Positions 6,213 to 13,132 are shown, counted from the first letter of the stretch. The stretch is DNA of 26,088 nucleotides from JACDAN01 sp035707105 (GCA_035707105.1 DASSUI010000079.1:1-26088); one strand, 5' to 3'. Program-made: numbers and translations. The notes: generated from the letters alone by a model not told the origin.

Positions 6213-6937
6213 CGTTCCTTGCCTCCTTCGCCGCCGGCTACCTCGGGTCGGCGGTCGGGCTCGTGCTCGGAACGCTGCGGTTGCCGGCGATTCTGCTCCT
6301 CTCGGGCGACGCCTCGGCCGGCGCCGGGACGAACATCGCGATCAGCGCCGCCTCGGCCGCGTCCGGCGGGTACCGCCATGCGCGCGAGGGACGCGTCGAC
6401 CGGCGGATCGTCGCGTGGATGACGCCGCCGTCGATCGTAGGCGCCGTCGTCGGCGCGCTCCTGACGGACGAGCTGCCGACGAAGCTCCTGCTCGCCGTCA
6501 TCGCGGCCGTTCTTGCGTGGAACGGCCTCGACCTGCTGCTGCGGCCGATCAAGGGCCGCGAGGCGGCCGAGCCGCGACTCACGCCGGCGGTCGTCTTCGG
6601 CTTCCTGATCGGAGTCTTGGGCGGCGCGGTCGGCGTGATCCTCGGGACGCTGCGGATGCCGGCGCTCCTGCGCGGCGTCGGGCTCTCGGCGCGGCGCGCG
6701 GTCGGCACGAACCTCGTGATCGGCTTCGCGCTCGGCACCGTCGCGTTCGCGACGCACGCGCTCCTCGGGAACATCGACTGGGCCGTCCTCGGCGCCGGGG
6801 TCGCAGGCGCGCTGCCGGGCGGCTGGCTCGGCGCGCGGCTGACCGGCCAGATCTCCGAGGAGGCGCTCCGCCGCGCGATCGGCGTCGCGTTGCTCGCGAT
6901 CGCGGCCGCGTTCGTCGCGGAGGTGCTGTTCGGCTAG
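6188..6937 (+). CDS. TauE/SafE-like membrane transporter
   Basis: A multi-spanning protein of the sulfite exporter TauE/SafE family with the family's inverted two-half plan. The first half reads AAGYLGSAVGLVLGTLRLPA and the second LIGVLGGAVGVILGTLRMPA, each followed by a segment with GTN (GTNIAISAAS; GTNLVIGFAL). The first ATG/GTG/TTG in frame is GTG 6263, which would remove most of the first helix and repeat. The frame is open upstream, and CTG 6188 restores a full first helix (LLLAFLASFAAGYLGSAVG), so I take 6188 as the start (249 residues), overlapping the adenosyltransferase by 25 bases. The start remains uncertain. The family exports or imports small sulfonates, sulfite or other anions; the substrate here is unknown. 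Confidence 0.8.
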   Translation: MEAWELLLAFLASFAAGYLGSAVGLVLGTLRLPAILLLSGDASAGAGTNIAISAASAASGGYRHAREGRVDRRIVAWMTPPSIVGAVVGALLTDELPTKLLLAVIAAVLAWNGLDLLLRPIKGREAAEPRLTPAVVFGFLIGVLGGAVGVILGTLRMPALLRGVGLSARRAVGTNLVIGFALGTVAFATHALLGNIDWAVLGAGVAGALPGGWLGARLTGQISEEALRRAIGVALLAIAAAFVAEVLFG

Positions 6938-6986
6938 GCGGCTGCGCCGTAGCGGCCGGCCGCGCGGGACACGAGCACGCTATTCG

Positions 6987-6992
6987 TAGAAT
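6987..6992 (+). promoter_or_regulatory. TANNNT -10 box of the mutase large-subunit gene
   Basis: TAGAAT, the closest match to TATAAT in this set, lies 8 bases before ATG 7001. A leaderless message is likely. The 63-base gap holds no room for a cobalamin riboswitch. Confidence 0.6.
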
Positions 6993-7000
6993 TCGGCCCG

Positions 7001-8665
7001 ATGGCGACCACCGAGGACCGCTCGACGCTCGACGGCATCGCCGAGTGGCGCCGCCAGCTCTACGAGGCCGCGCCTGAGCGCCAGGGTGAGCTCTTCTCAA
7101 CCATCTCGGGGCTCGAGGTCGATCCGCTCTACACGGCCGACTCGGTCGAGGTCGACCAGGAGCGCGACCTCGGCTACCCCGGCGTCTATCCCTTCACGCG
7201 CGGCGTCTATCCCTCGATGTACCGGGGGAAGCTGTGGACGATGCGGCAGTTCGCCGGCTTCGGCACGGCCGAGGAGACGAACGAGCGCTTCCGGTACCTG
7301 CTCGAGCACGGCCAGACCGGGCTCTCGACGGCGTTCGACATGCCGTCGCTGATGGGCTACGACTCGGATCACCCGCGCTCGCTGGGAGAGGTCGGGCGCG
7401 AGGGGGTGGCGATCGACTCGCTCGAGGACATGGAGACGCTCTTCGCCGGCATCCCGCTCGGCGAGGTCTCCACGTCGATGACGATCAACTGCACCGCGCC
7501 GATCGCGCTCGCGTTCTACTCCTGCGTGGCCGAAGAGCAGGGCGTCCCGCGCTCGGAGCTCCGGGGGACGATCCAGACGGACATCCTCAAGGAGTACATC
7601 GCGCAGAAGGAGTGGATCTTCCCGCCCGAGCCGTCCATGCGGCTCGTGACGGACATGGTGGAGTTCTGTACGCGCGAGATGCCGAAGTGGCATCCGATCT
7701 CGATCTCCGGCTACCACATCCGCGAGGCGGGCTCGAACGCCGTCCAGGAGCTCGCCTTCACGCTCATGAACGGCTTCACGTACGTCGAGGCGGCGGTGGA
7801 GCGCGGCCTGGCGGTCGACGAGTTCGCCCCCCGGCTCTCGTTCTTCTTCAACGCGCACCTCGACTTCTTCGAGGAGATCGCGAAGTACCGTGCCGCGCGG
7901 CGCATCTGGGCCAGAGAGCTGCGCGAGCGGTACGGGGCGAAGAACCCACGGTCCTGGCTCATGCGCTTCCACACGCAGACGGCGGGCGTCTCGCTGACAG
8001 CTCAGCAGCCGGAGGTGAACATCGTCCGCACCGCGGTCGAGGCGCTCTCGGCCGTGCTCGGCGGCACGCAGTCGCTGCACACGAATTCGTTCGACGAGGC
8101 GCTCGCGCTCCCGACGGAGCACGCCGTCCGCCTTGCGCTCCGGACGCAGCAGGTGATCGCGCACGAGACGGGCGTCGTGAACACGATCGACCCGCTCGGC
8201 GGCTCGTACTTCGTCGAGGACCTGACGAACCGGCTCGAGGCCGAGGCCTACGAGTACTTCGTCCGGATCCGGGCGCTCGGCGGCGTGGTGCCGGCGATCA
8301 AGGAGAACTTTTTTCAGCGCGAGATCGCCGACGCGTCCTTCCGCTACCAGTCCGAGGTCGAGGCGAAGCAGCGGATCATCGTCGGCGTCAACCGCTACCA
8401 GCAGGAGGACGACGGCGAGCTCGAGATCCTCAGGATCGACCCGGCGCTCGAGGAGAAGCAGATTGCCCGCGTACAGGCGCTTCGCGCCCGCCGGGACTCG
8501 GCGGCGGTCGAGTCGGCGCTGGCGCGACTCAAGCAGGGAGCGTCGGGCGACGAGAACCTGATGCCGCTGATCGTCGACGCCTCGCGGGCGTACGTCACGA
8601 TGGGCGAGATGTGCGACGCGCTCCGCGAGGTCTGGGGCGTATGGCGGGAAACACCCGTCTTCTAG
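7001..8665 (+). CDS. adenosylcobalamin-dependent acyl-CoA mutase, large subunit (isobutyryl-CoA mutase-like)
   Basis: A 554-residue catalytic subunit with the substrate-binding barrel only; the B12-binding domain is encoded separately at 10885. It is clearly in the methylmalonyl-/isobutyryl-CoA mutase family: YPFTRGVYPSMYRG (63-76), MRQFAGFG (81-88), GLSTAFDMP (107-115), the MTINCTAPI region (160-168) and FHTQTAGVSLTAQQPE. The two residues that set substrate choice are Phe84, in RQFAGF where methylmalonyl-CoA mutase has Tyr, and Gln202, in YIAQKEW where that enzyme has Arg to hold the carboxylate. Phe plus Gln, 118 residues apart, is the isobutyryl-CoA mutase pattern. It would interconvert isobutyryl-CoA and n-butyryl-CoA, or a related non-carboxylated branched acyl-CoA. 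No MeaB-type G-protein chaperone gene is in the window. Substrate is inferred. Confidence 0.92.
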   Translation: MATTEDRSTLDGIAEWRRQLYEAAPERQGELFSTISGLEVDPLYTADSVEVDQERDLGYPGVYPFTRGVYPSMYRGKLWTMRQFAGFGTAEETNERFRYLLEHGQTGLSTAFDMPSLMGYDSDHPRSLGEVGREGVAIDSLEDMETLFAGIPLGEVSTSMTINCTAPIALAFYSCVAEEQGVPRSELRGTIQTDILKEYIAQKEWIFPPEPSMRLVTDMVEFCTREMPKWHPISISGYHIREAGSNAVQELAFTLMNGFTYVEAAVERGLAVDEFAPRLSFFFNAHLDFFEEIAKYRAARRIWARELRERYGAKNPRSWLMRFHTQTAGVSLTAQQPEVNIVRTAVEALSAVLGGTQSLHTNSFDEALALPTEHAVRLALRTQQVIAHETGVVNTIDPLGGSYFVEDLTNRLEAEAYEYFVRIRALGGVVPAIKENFFQREIADASFRYQSEVEAKQRIIVGVNRYQQEDDGELEILRIDPALEEKQIARVQALRARRDSAAVESALARLKQGASGDENLMPLIVDASRAYVTMGEMCDALREVWGVWRETPVF

Positions 8666-8717
8666 ACGCTTAACTCCCCCTCAACACCGCGCTAACAGAG
8701 CCGCCCGGAATCGCGTC

Positions 8718-8723
8718 TAACCT
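8718..8723 (+). promoter_or_regulatory. TANNNT -10 box before the tandem membrane-protein pair
   Basis: TAACCT lies 8 bases before GTG 8732 and supports GTG as a leaderless start. No clear -35 element is seen. Confidence 0.55.
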
Positions 8724-8731
8724 GTCACGAA

Positions 8732-9289
8732 GTGGACGCGGGCTTCCTGAATTCGCGAACCTTGAATCGTGCGCTGCCCTGGCTTGCGGGCGCAGTGCTG
8801 CTGCTCGGCGTCCTCGCGTTCTGGCAGACGCAGGTTCGGAGCGACGACACGCCCGAGACCTTCTCGAATGAGCCTGCGACCAACGTCGCCGCCGACAAGA
8901 CCGTCCCGCTTCCGCCAGAGGCGCGGCAGATCGCGGTCAGGTTCATCAAGACCGCGGTCGTCCGCAAGAACCTCCGGGAGGCGTGGGCGATCTCGGGCCC
9001 CGGCATCCGCCAGGACCTAACGCTCCGCGAGTGGATGACGGGCGAGATCCCCGTCGTTCCGTATCCGGACGCCTCGGTGGAGGAGTCGCCCGTGAAGGTC
9101 GATTGGTCCTACCCGAACGACGTCTCGCTCTCGGTCGTGATGCAGCCGAAGCCGGGCTCGAAGGAGAAGCCGCAGATCTTCTTCATCGGCCTCAAGAAGT
9201 TCGGCTCCGGCGCGAATGCAAAGTGGCTCGTGGACTACTGGGCGCCGTACGCGCCGCCGCCGATCCCCAGCGCTCCCCAGCAGGGATAA
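8732..9289 (+). CDS. membrane-anchored protein of unknown function (paralogue 1)
   Basis: A 185-residue protein starting at GTG 8732, with one N-terminal membrane segment (about 15-31) and the rest predicted outside. The outer domain has a helix-rich first part (ARQIAVRFIKTAVVRKNLREAWAI, split here as about 64-87), the EW..GEIPVVPYP motif (E100-P112), then alternating strands ending in KWLVDYWAP (164-171). The order of helices then strands and the WLV..W edge look like a small NTF2-like or SnoaL-like domain, but I cannot name a family. The same pattern recurs in the next gene, so the two are tandem paralogues. The tail is Pro-rich. It probably shares a transcript with paralogue 2, 25 bases downstream. 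Confidence 0.85.
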   Translation: MDAGFLNSRTLNRALPWLAGAVLLLGVLAFWQTQVRSDDTPETFSNEPATNVAADKTVPLPPEARQIAVRFIKTAVVRKNLREAWAISGPGIRQDLTLREWMTGEIPVVPYPDASVEESPVKVDWSYPNDVSLSVVMQPKPGSKEKPQIFFIGLKKFGSGANAKWLVDYWAPYAPPPIPSAPQQG

Positions 9290-9314
9290 CGCCCGGACGA
9301 CCCGTGCACCGACC

Positions 9315-9336
9315 GTGAGAAGCCTCCTCTTCTCAC
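9315..9336 (+). repeat. perfect 8-bp hairpin at the start of paralogue 2
   Basis: GTGAGAAG (9315-9322) pairs with CTTCTCAC (9329-9336) around the loop CCTCCT. It covers the first codons if the GTG at 9315 is used, or ends 5 bases before the ATG at 9342. It could affect translation of the second gene. It is not followed by a T-tract. Confidence 0.5.
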
Positions 9337-10070
9337 CTCGGATGCGCAGGCGGCTGGGATGGTCGGCCGCAGCGGTGGCGGTCGTCGCCGGCGTGGTCGC
9401 CGCCGGCGTCTTCTGGCCCGAATCGCGGGTCGATCCGCCCGAGACGTTCGGCGGGGAGGAGGCCTACGTCTACGAGGAGCCGAAGCGCGTCGAGCTCACG
9501 CGCGACGACCGGGCGAGGGCGCTCGCGACGGCGGCGAACTTCGTCACCTACGCGGTCGCCCGGCGCAAGGTCGAGCGCGCGTACGACCTGACCGCGCCGG
9601 TCCTGCGCGAAGGCATCTCGCGGGCCGAGTGGCGCACCGCGAACATCCCCGTCGTGCCGTTCCCGGTGCAGGAGGCCCGCTGGAAGATCGAGTACTCGTA
9701 CGCCGACGCGCTCGGCCTCCAGGTCCTGCTCTTTCCGACCGAGCGCTCGAACCTCCGTCCGTCGGTGTTCGCGATGGAGCTCGTGCCGGCCGGACACGGG
9801 AAGAACCGTTGGCTCGTGTCCTCCTGGGCACCGGTCGGGATGACCGGCAGCGCCGCGCCGGCCGCGCAGTCCACAGGCCCCGGCGGGATCCCGAACCTCG
9901 GCGAGTCGGCGCCGATCAACGGTGAAGCCAGGCTGGACGCGAAGTGGCTGCTCGCCCCCATGGCGCTCCTCGCACTGGTGCCGCTCGTGGTCATCGGCTT
10001 CTACGTCCGAGGCTGGCGCCGAGGCCGGCGTGCCCACGCCGCCTACGAGCCGCCGGGCGGAGCCGCGTAG
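9315..10070 (+). CDS. membrane-anchored protein of unknown function (paralogue 2, two membrane segments)
   Basis: A 251-residue protein from GTG 9315. ATG 9342 is possible, but the N-terminus from 9315 lines up with paralogue 1 (FSPRMRRRLGW against NSRTLNRALPW), so 9315 is preferred. One membrane segment lies at about 17-34. The shared outer domain follows: PPETF (41-45; PETF also in paralogue 1), the helix around FVTYAVARRKVERAYDL (76-92), EW....IPVVPFP (E105-P117) and RWLVSSWAP (165-173). Unlike paralogue 1 it continues through a linker to a second membrane segment (211-231) and a basic cytoplasmic tail, so the domain would be looped outside between two anchors. Function is unknown. It ends six bases before the stop of the convergent metallo-hydrolase gene. 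Confidence 0.85.
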   Translation: MRSLLFSPRMRRRLGWSAAAVAVVAGVVAAGVFWPESRVDPPETFGGEEAYVYEEPKRVELTRDDRARALATAANFVTYAVARRKVERAYDLTAPVLREGISRAEWRTANIPVVPFPVQEARWKIEYSYADALGLQVLLFPTERSNLRPSVFAMELVPAGHGKNRWLVSSWAPVGMTGSAAPAAQSTGPGGIPNLGESAPINGEARLDAKWLLAPMALLALVPLVVIGFYVRGWRRGRRAHAAYEPPGGAA

Positions 10071-10076
10071 CGCGCC

Positions 10077-10808
10077 CTAGATCTCCGTCCGGAAGCCGTC
10101 GTGCACCTGCTCGAACCCCGGCTCGAGCGGACGCTCCTTCGGGCGGTGGGTCAGCAGGAGTCGCTTGGCGCCCGAGGCCTCGAACGCGTCCTGCGCCTCG
10201 TTCGCCGCGAGGTGGCCGCGCATCCCGCCCTCGGGATTCGGCTCGAGGAGCGTCGCTTCGCAAAGGAAGAGATCCGCGTCCCGCGCGAGCTCGGTCAGCG
10301 CGTCGCTCGGCCCGCTGTCGCCCGAGTACGCCATGGTCCGTCCGTTGCAAGAGACGCGAAAGCCGTAGGCGCGCAGGTCGTAGTGGAGGACGCGGCGGGG
10401 CGTGATCCGGAAGCCGGCCGTCTCGAACTCGCCGTCCCCGTCGTACTCCTGGACGGTGAACGCCTGGTGGAACATCTCGGGCGTCCCGAGCCGCTCGCCG
10501 ATCTCGCTCAGCAGGCGGTCGCCGCCGGGGGGAACCCAGAGCTCGGGGCGGGGCTGCTCGCTCGCGGGCCCGAACCAGAGCGCCCAGACCCACGGCACGA
10601 CGTCGCCCCAGTGGTCGAGGTGGAAGTGGGTCAGGCAGATCGCGTCGATCCGGGGCCAGTCCTCGAGCTCCCGGAGCTTCGCTAGGACCCCGGCGCCGCA
10701 GTCCAGGAGCACCCGGCCGGGCGGCCCCTCGACGAGGTATCCGGACTGAGCCCCGCCGGGATTGGGCCAAGCCGGCGAGCAGCCGATCACCGTCAACCTC
10801 ATCTTCAT
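10077..10808 (-). CDS. metallo-beta-lactamase-fold hydrolase (Rv1339 / RNase Z-like)
   Basis: A 243-residue MBL-fold protein starting at ATG 10808 (MKMRLTVIGCSPAWP); a second ATG lies two codons on. Metal-ligand motifs are THFHLDHWGD (HxHxDH), the Asp in AYSGDSGPSDA, and the final His in LLLTHR; GHLAANEAQ precedes the last motif. The layout (GCS near the start, SGYLVE, LLDCGAGVLAKL, YSGDSG, DLFLCEA) resembles the actinobacterial Rv1339 group, described as an atypical cyclic-nucleotide phosphodiesterase, and the RNase Z-like family in general. Two-metal phosphodiester hydrolysis is likely; the substrate is not readable. A longer reading starts inside the divergent mutase gene and is rejected. 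Upstream, TATCGG lies 7 bases before the ATG, a near miss to the TANNNT box seen at other genes. Confidence 0.9.
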   Translation of the reverse strand: MKMRLTVIGCSPAWPNPGGAQSGYLVEGPPGRVLLDCGAGVLAKLRELEDWPRIDAICLTHFHLDHWGDVVPWVWALWFGPASEQPRPELWVPPGGDRLLSEIGERLGTPEMFHQAFTVQEYDGDGEFETAGFRITPRRVLHYDLRAYGFRVSCNGRTMAYSGDSGPSDALTELARDADLFLCEATLLEPNPEGGMRGHLAANEAQDAFEASGAKRLLLTHRPKERPLEPGFEQVHDGFRTEI

Positions 10809-10868
10809 AGTCTCGCCGATACCTCGAGGAAGTTTCTGCCCCTTCGTCTCCCTGCGGATTCCCCTTCC

Positions 10869-10874
10869 TATACT
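10869..10874 (+). promoter_or_regulatory. TANNNT -10 box of the B12-binding subunit gene
   Basis: TATACT lies 10 bases before ATG 10885, in the 76-base divergent gap next to the metallo-hydrolase gene. It is a 5 of 6 match to TATAAT. Confidence 0.6.
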
Positions 10875-10884
10875 CACTGCCGGG

Positions 10885-11283
10885 ATGGCCGGGAAGATCC
10901 GCGTCGTGATCGCCAAGCCGGGCCTCGACGGCCACGACCGCGGGGCGAAGATCATCGCGCGTGCGCTGCGCGACGCCGGCATGGAGGTCATCTACACGGG
11001 CCTCCACCAGACGCCGGAGCAGATCGTGGAGACGGCGATCCAGGAGGACGCCGACGCGGTCGGCATCTCGATCCTCTCCGGCGCGCACATGACGCTCGTG
11101 CCGAAGATCGTCGAGGGGCTGCGTGAGAACGGCCTCGAAGACGTGCTGGTCGTCGTGGGCGGGACGATCCCCCGCGAGGACACCGAGGAGCTGAAGCAGA
11201 AGGGCGTCGCCGAGGTGTTCACGCCGGGGGCCCCGACGAGCGAGATCGTCGAGTTCCTGCGCGAGAAGGTCCCGGTCAGCTGA
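10885..11283 (+). CDS. B12-binding small subunit of the acyl-CoA mutase
   Basis: A 132-residue stand-alone cobalamin-binding domain. It carries the base-off/His-on motif DxHxxG as D15-G-H17-D-R-G20 (GLDGHDRGAK), the ISILSGAHM segment and the VVVGGTIP strand that surround the nucleotide tail of B12. It is the same size as IcmB-type and archaeal-type small mutase subunits and would pair with the large subunit encoded at 7001, 2.2 kb upstream. Longer readings run back over the divergent gap and are not supported. The enoyl-CoA hydratase follows with a 4-base CTGA overlap, so the subunit that completes the mutase is translationally coupled to a beta-oxidation enzyme. Confidence 0.95.
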   Translation: MAGKIRVVIAKPGLDGHDRGAKIIARALRDAGMEVIYTGLHQTPEQIVETAIQEDADAVGISILSGAHMTLVPKIVEGLRENGLEDVLVVVGGTIPREDTEELKQKGVAEVFTPGAPTSEIVEFLREKVPVS

Positions 11284-12050
11284 TCGAGGTTCGCCACGAA
11301 GGAGCGGTCGCGGTCGTCACCGTCGCCCGCCCCGACGCGATGAACGCGCTCGACGTCGAGACGCTGACGTCCCTGCGCGACCGCCTCGCCGAGCTCGCCG
11401 GGGACGTGGAGACCCGAGTGGTCGTCCTCACGGGCGCCGGTGAGCGTGCGTTCGTCGCGGGCGCCGACATCAAGTACATGAGCGGCCTCGACGTCGAGGA
11501 GGCGAAGGCGTGGGGTGCGCTCGGCCACGAGGCGGGGCGCCTGCTCGAGACGATGCGCCAGCCGACGATCGCCGCGATCAACGGCTTCGCGCTGGGCGGC
11601 GGCTGCGAGCTGGCGCTCGCGTGCGACCTCCGCTTCGCGTCGTCGACGGCGAAGCTGGGCCAGCCGGAGGTGAACCTCGGGATCATCCCGGGCTGGGGCG
11701 GGACGCAGCGGCTCGCGCGGGCGACGACGATCGGGTTCGCGAAGGAGCTGATCCTCACCGGCCGGACCGTCGACGCCGAGGAGGCGCGGGCTCGCGGGCT
11801 CGTCAACGCCGTCTTCGAGCCGGAGGAACTCCTGCCTCGGGTGCTGGAGATCGCCGAAGGACTCGCGGCGAGGAGCCCGCTCGCGCTCGAGGCGGCGAAG
11901 GAGGCCGCTAACCGGGCGCTGGGCGGCGACCACGGCGACAACCTCCGGCGCGAGGGCGACCGCTTCGGCGAGCTCTTCGCGAGCGAGGACGCCCACGAGG
12001 GCCTCACGGCGTTCGCCGAGAAGCGCGAGCCGCGCTTCACGGGCCGATAG
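11280..12050 (+). CDS. enoyl-CoA hydratase / crotonase (CTG start)
   Basis: A crotonase-fold protein of 256 residues when read from CTG 11280, the length usual for the family. The first conventional start is ATG 11340, which would remove the first strand (IEVRHEGAVAVVTVARPDA); that stretch is plainly homologous to crotonases, so translation must begin at or near the CTG, in a CTGA overlap with the stop of the mutase subunit. A GAAGG stretch lies about 11 bases upstream. Oxyanion-hole segments are FVAGADIKYM (58-67) and NGFALGGG (101-108); both catalytic glutamates are present, Glu110 in GGGCE and Glu130 in GQPE, so it should hydrate trans-2-enoyl-CoA such as crotonyl-CoA to (S)-3-hydroxyacyl-CoA. 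Confidence 0.92.
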   Translation: MIEVRHEGAVAVVTVARPDAMNALDVETLTSLRDRLAELAGDVETRVVVLTGAGERAFVAGADIKYMSGLDVEEAKAWGALGHEAGRLLETMRQPTIAAINGFALGGGCELALACDLRFASSTAKLGQPEVNLGIIPGWGGTQRLARATTIGFAKELILTGRTVDAEEARARGLVNAVFEPEELLPRVLEIAEGLAARSPLALEAAKEAANRALGGDHGDNLRREGDRFGELFASEDAHEGLTAFAEKREPRFTGR

Positions 12051-12068
12051 CGCGCGCTCCTTCAAACG

Positions 12069-12113
12069 CAAGTAGCATTTACTTGGACTCCACCGGCCCG
12101 GCACAGCGGCCGG
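12069..12113. terminator. two inverted repeats between convergent genes
   Basis: CAAGTA/TACTTG (12069-12074 with 12080-12085) and CCGGCC/GGCCGG (12093-12098 with 12108-12113) are perfect stems in the 75-base gap between the ends of the hydratase and peptidase genes. Position suggests a bidirectional terminator region. Neither has a good T-tract. The AT-rich first repeat could also be a protein-binding site. Confidence 0.45.
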
Positions 12114-12125
12114 ACCGTGAAGCGC

Positions 12126-13034
12126 CTAGCGGCCGAGAAGGACGCGCTGGGCGGTGATGGCGCCCGGCTTGCCGAGCTGGGCGTCGAGCGTGTTGACGAA
12201 GAGCTCGGTCCAGACCGTCGCGCGCTCGCCGCCGGGGAGGCGGCTCGCCACGTTCTCGATGACGGTGAACGGCGAGATCGCGAGGGAGACCGGCCGCCTG
12301 ATGCCGTTCAGCTTCAACCCGGTGGTCCGGACGCCGAGACTGCGGACGTTGACCCGGAGCGCCTCGGTCTGCTGCGCGAGGACATCGCCTTTCAGCCAAA
12401 GCGAGGTCTCGCCGCGGCGCGGCGCGGCGAAGAGCAGGCGCCAGGCCCGGTTCAGATGCGTGAAGGGGTTGATCGAGGCGCCGTCGTTCGGGTGCATCTC
12501 GAAGTGCAGATGCGGCTCGATCCCGTTCGCGTCGCCGGAATCCCCGACGAAGCCGATCGGCTCGCCCGCCGCCACCCTCGTGCCCGTCCGCAGCCCGGGC
12601 GCGAACGACACGCCCGGCCTGCAGCCGCCGCGGTTGTCGTTCGTCGTGCCGAGGTCGTTGTTGAGGTGGATGTAGAGGTACGTGGTGCCGCTGTCGCCGT
12701 CGAGGTAGAGCATGCACCCGGCCCGGGAGGAGCCGAGGTGGAACTTGACCCGACCGGCCTCGGCCGCGATCGCGAGCGCCTTCCGCGGCGCCATGATGTC
12801 GATGCCCTCGTGCCGGCCCTGGCCGCGCGGCGCGCCGTACGAGTTGTCGTACCGGAACTTGCCGAGGACGGGGAAGATGATCCGCTTCCCGGCCGGCTGT
12901 TGTTGCGTCGAGCCGCTCACGGCCTTCGCCGCGCGCGGCTGGTACGGGTCGGGAAGCGCAGCCGCCGGTCCGGCCGTGAGGCCGGCGACGGCGAGCAAGA
13001 GCAATCCTCGGGCTGTCGTCCGGTGGCGTCTCAT
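12126..13034 (-). CDS. secreted M23 (LytM-type) peptidase-like protein
   Basis: A 302-residue protein starting at ATG 13034, with a signal peptide (basic start, hydrophobic 11-26, cleavage near AALP). The M23 / LytM domain follows at about 52-180: H75 and D79 (HEGIDIMAP) and the HLH pair H175/H177 (EPHLHFEM) supply the zinc and catalytic histidines; YIHL at 121-124 matches the conserved Y-x-H-L. These enzymes cut peptidoglycan peptide cross-bridges or regulate amidases outside the membrane. About 120 further C-terminal residues have no domain I recognise. A GAGG stretch lies about 10 bases upstream and a TAGGGT box at 13076-13081, so unlike many neighbours this gene seems to have a normal leader of about 35 bases. 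A longer reading overlaps etfB and is rejected. Confidence 0.92.
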   Translation of the reverse strand: MRRHRTTARGLLLLAVAGLTAGPAAALPDPYQPRAAKAVSGSTQQQPAGKRIIFPVLGKFRYDNSYGAPRGQGRHEGIDIMAPRKALAIAAEAGRVKFHLGSSRAGCMLYLDGDSGTTYLYIHLNNDLGTTNDNRGGCRPGVSFAPGLRTGTRVAAGEPIGFVGDSGDANGIEPHLHFEMHPNDGASINPFTHLNRAWRLLFAAPRRGETSLWLKGDVLAQQTEALRVNVRSLGVRTTGLKLNGIRRPVSLAISPFTVIENVASRLPGGERATVWTELFVNTLDAQLGKPGAITAQRVLLGR

Positions 13035-13075
13035 TGCTGGGACCTCAGCGCTCCGGTTCGCGCTCGAAGGCGGAG

Positions 13076-13081
13076 ACCCTA
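13076..13081 (-). promoter_or_regulatory. -10 box of the M23 peptidase gene
   Basis: On the - strand the sequence is TAGGGT, 41 bases before the start codon. It is the only promoter-like box in the gap for this gene and would give a leadered transcript with a GAGG ribosome-binding site. Confidence 0.4.
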
Positions 13082-13132
13082 GCAGAGCTTTCGGCCGCAT
13101 CCGTCCCCGGCTTGAGCCCTGTGCGGCGTGAG

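Noticed and set aside
6952..6963. The 12-base palindrome GCGGCCGGCCGC after the TauE-like gene
   Set aside because: It has no loop and no T-run, and such GC-only palindromes arise easily at this base composition.
6938..7000. An adenosylcobalamin riboswitch before the mutase or adenosyltransferase gene
   Set aside because: The gaps are 63 and 9 bases, far too short for the aptamer, and the promoter boxes imply leaderless messages.
8309..8314. A T6 run inside the mutase large-subunit gene as a slippage site
   Set aside because: The frame is intact and the protein matches the family on both sides; the run encodes Phe-Phe and no alternative frame product is apparent.
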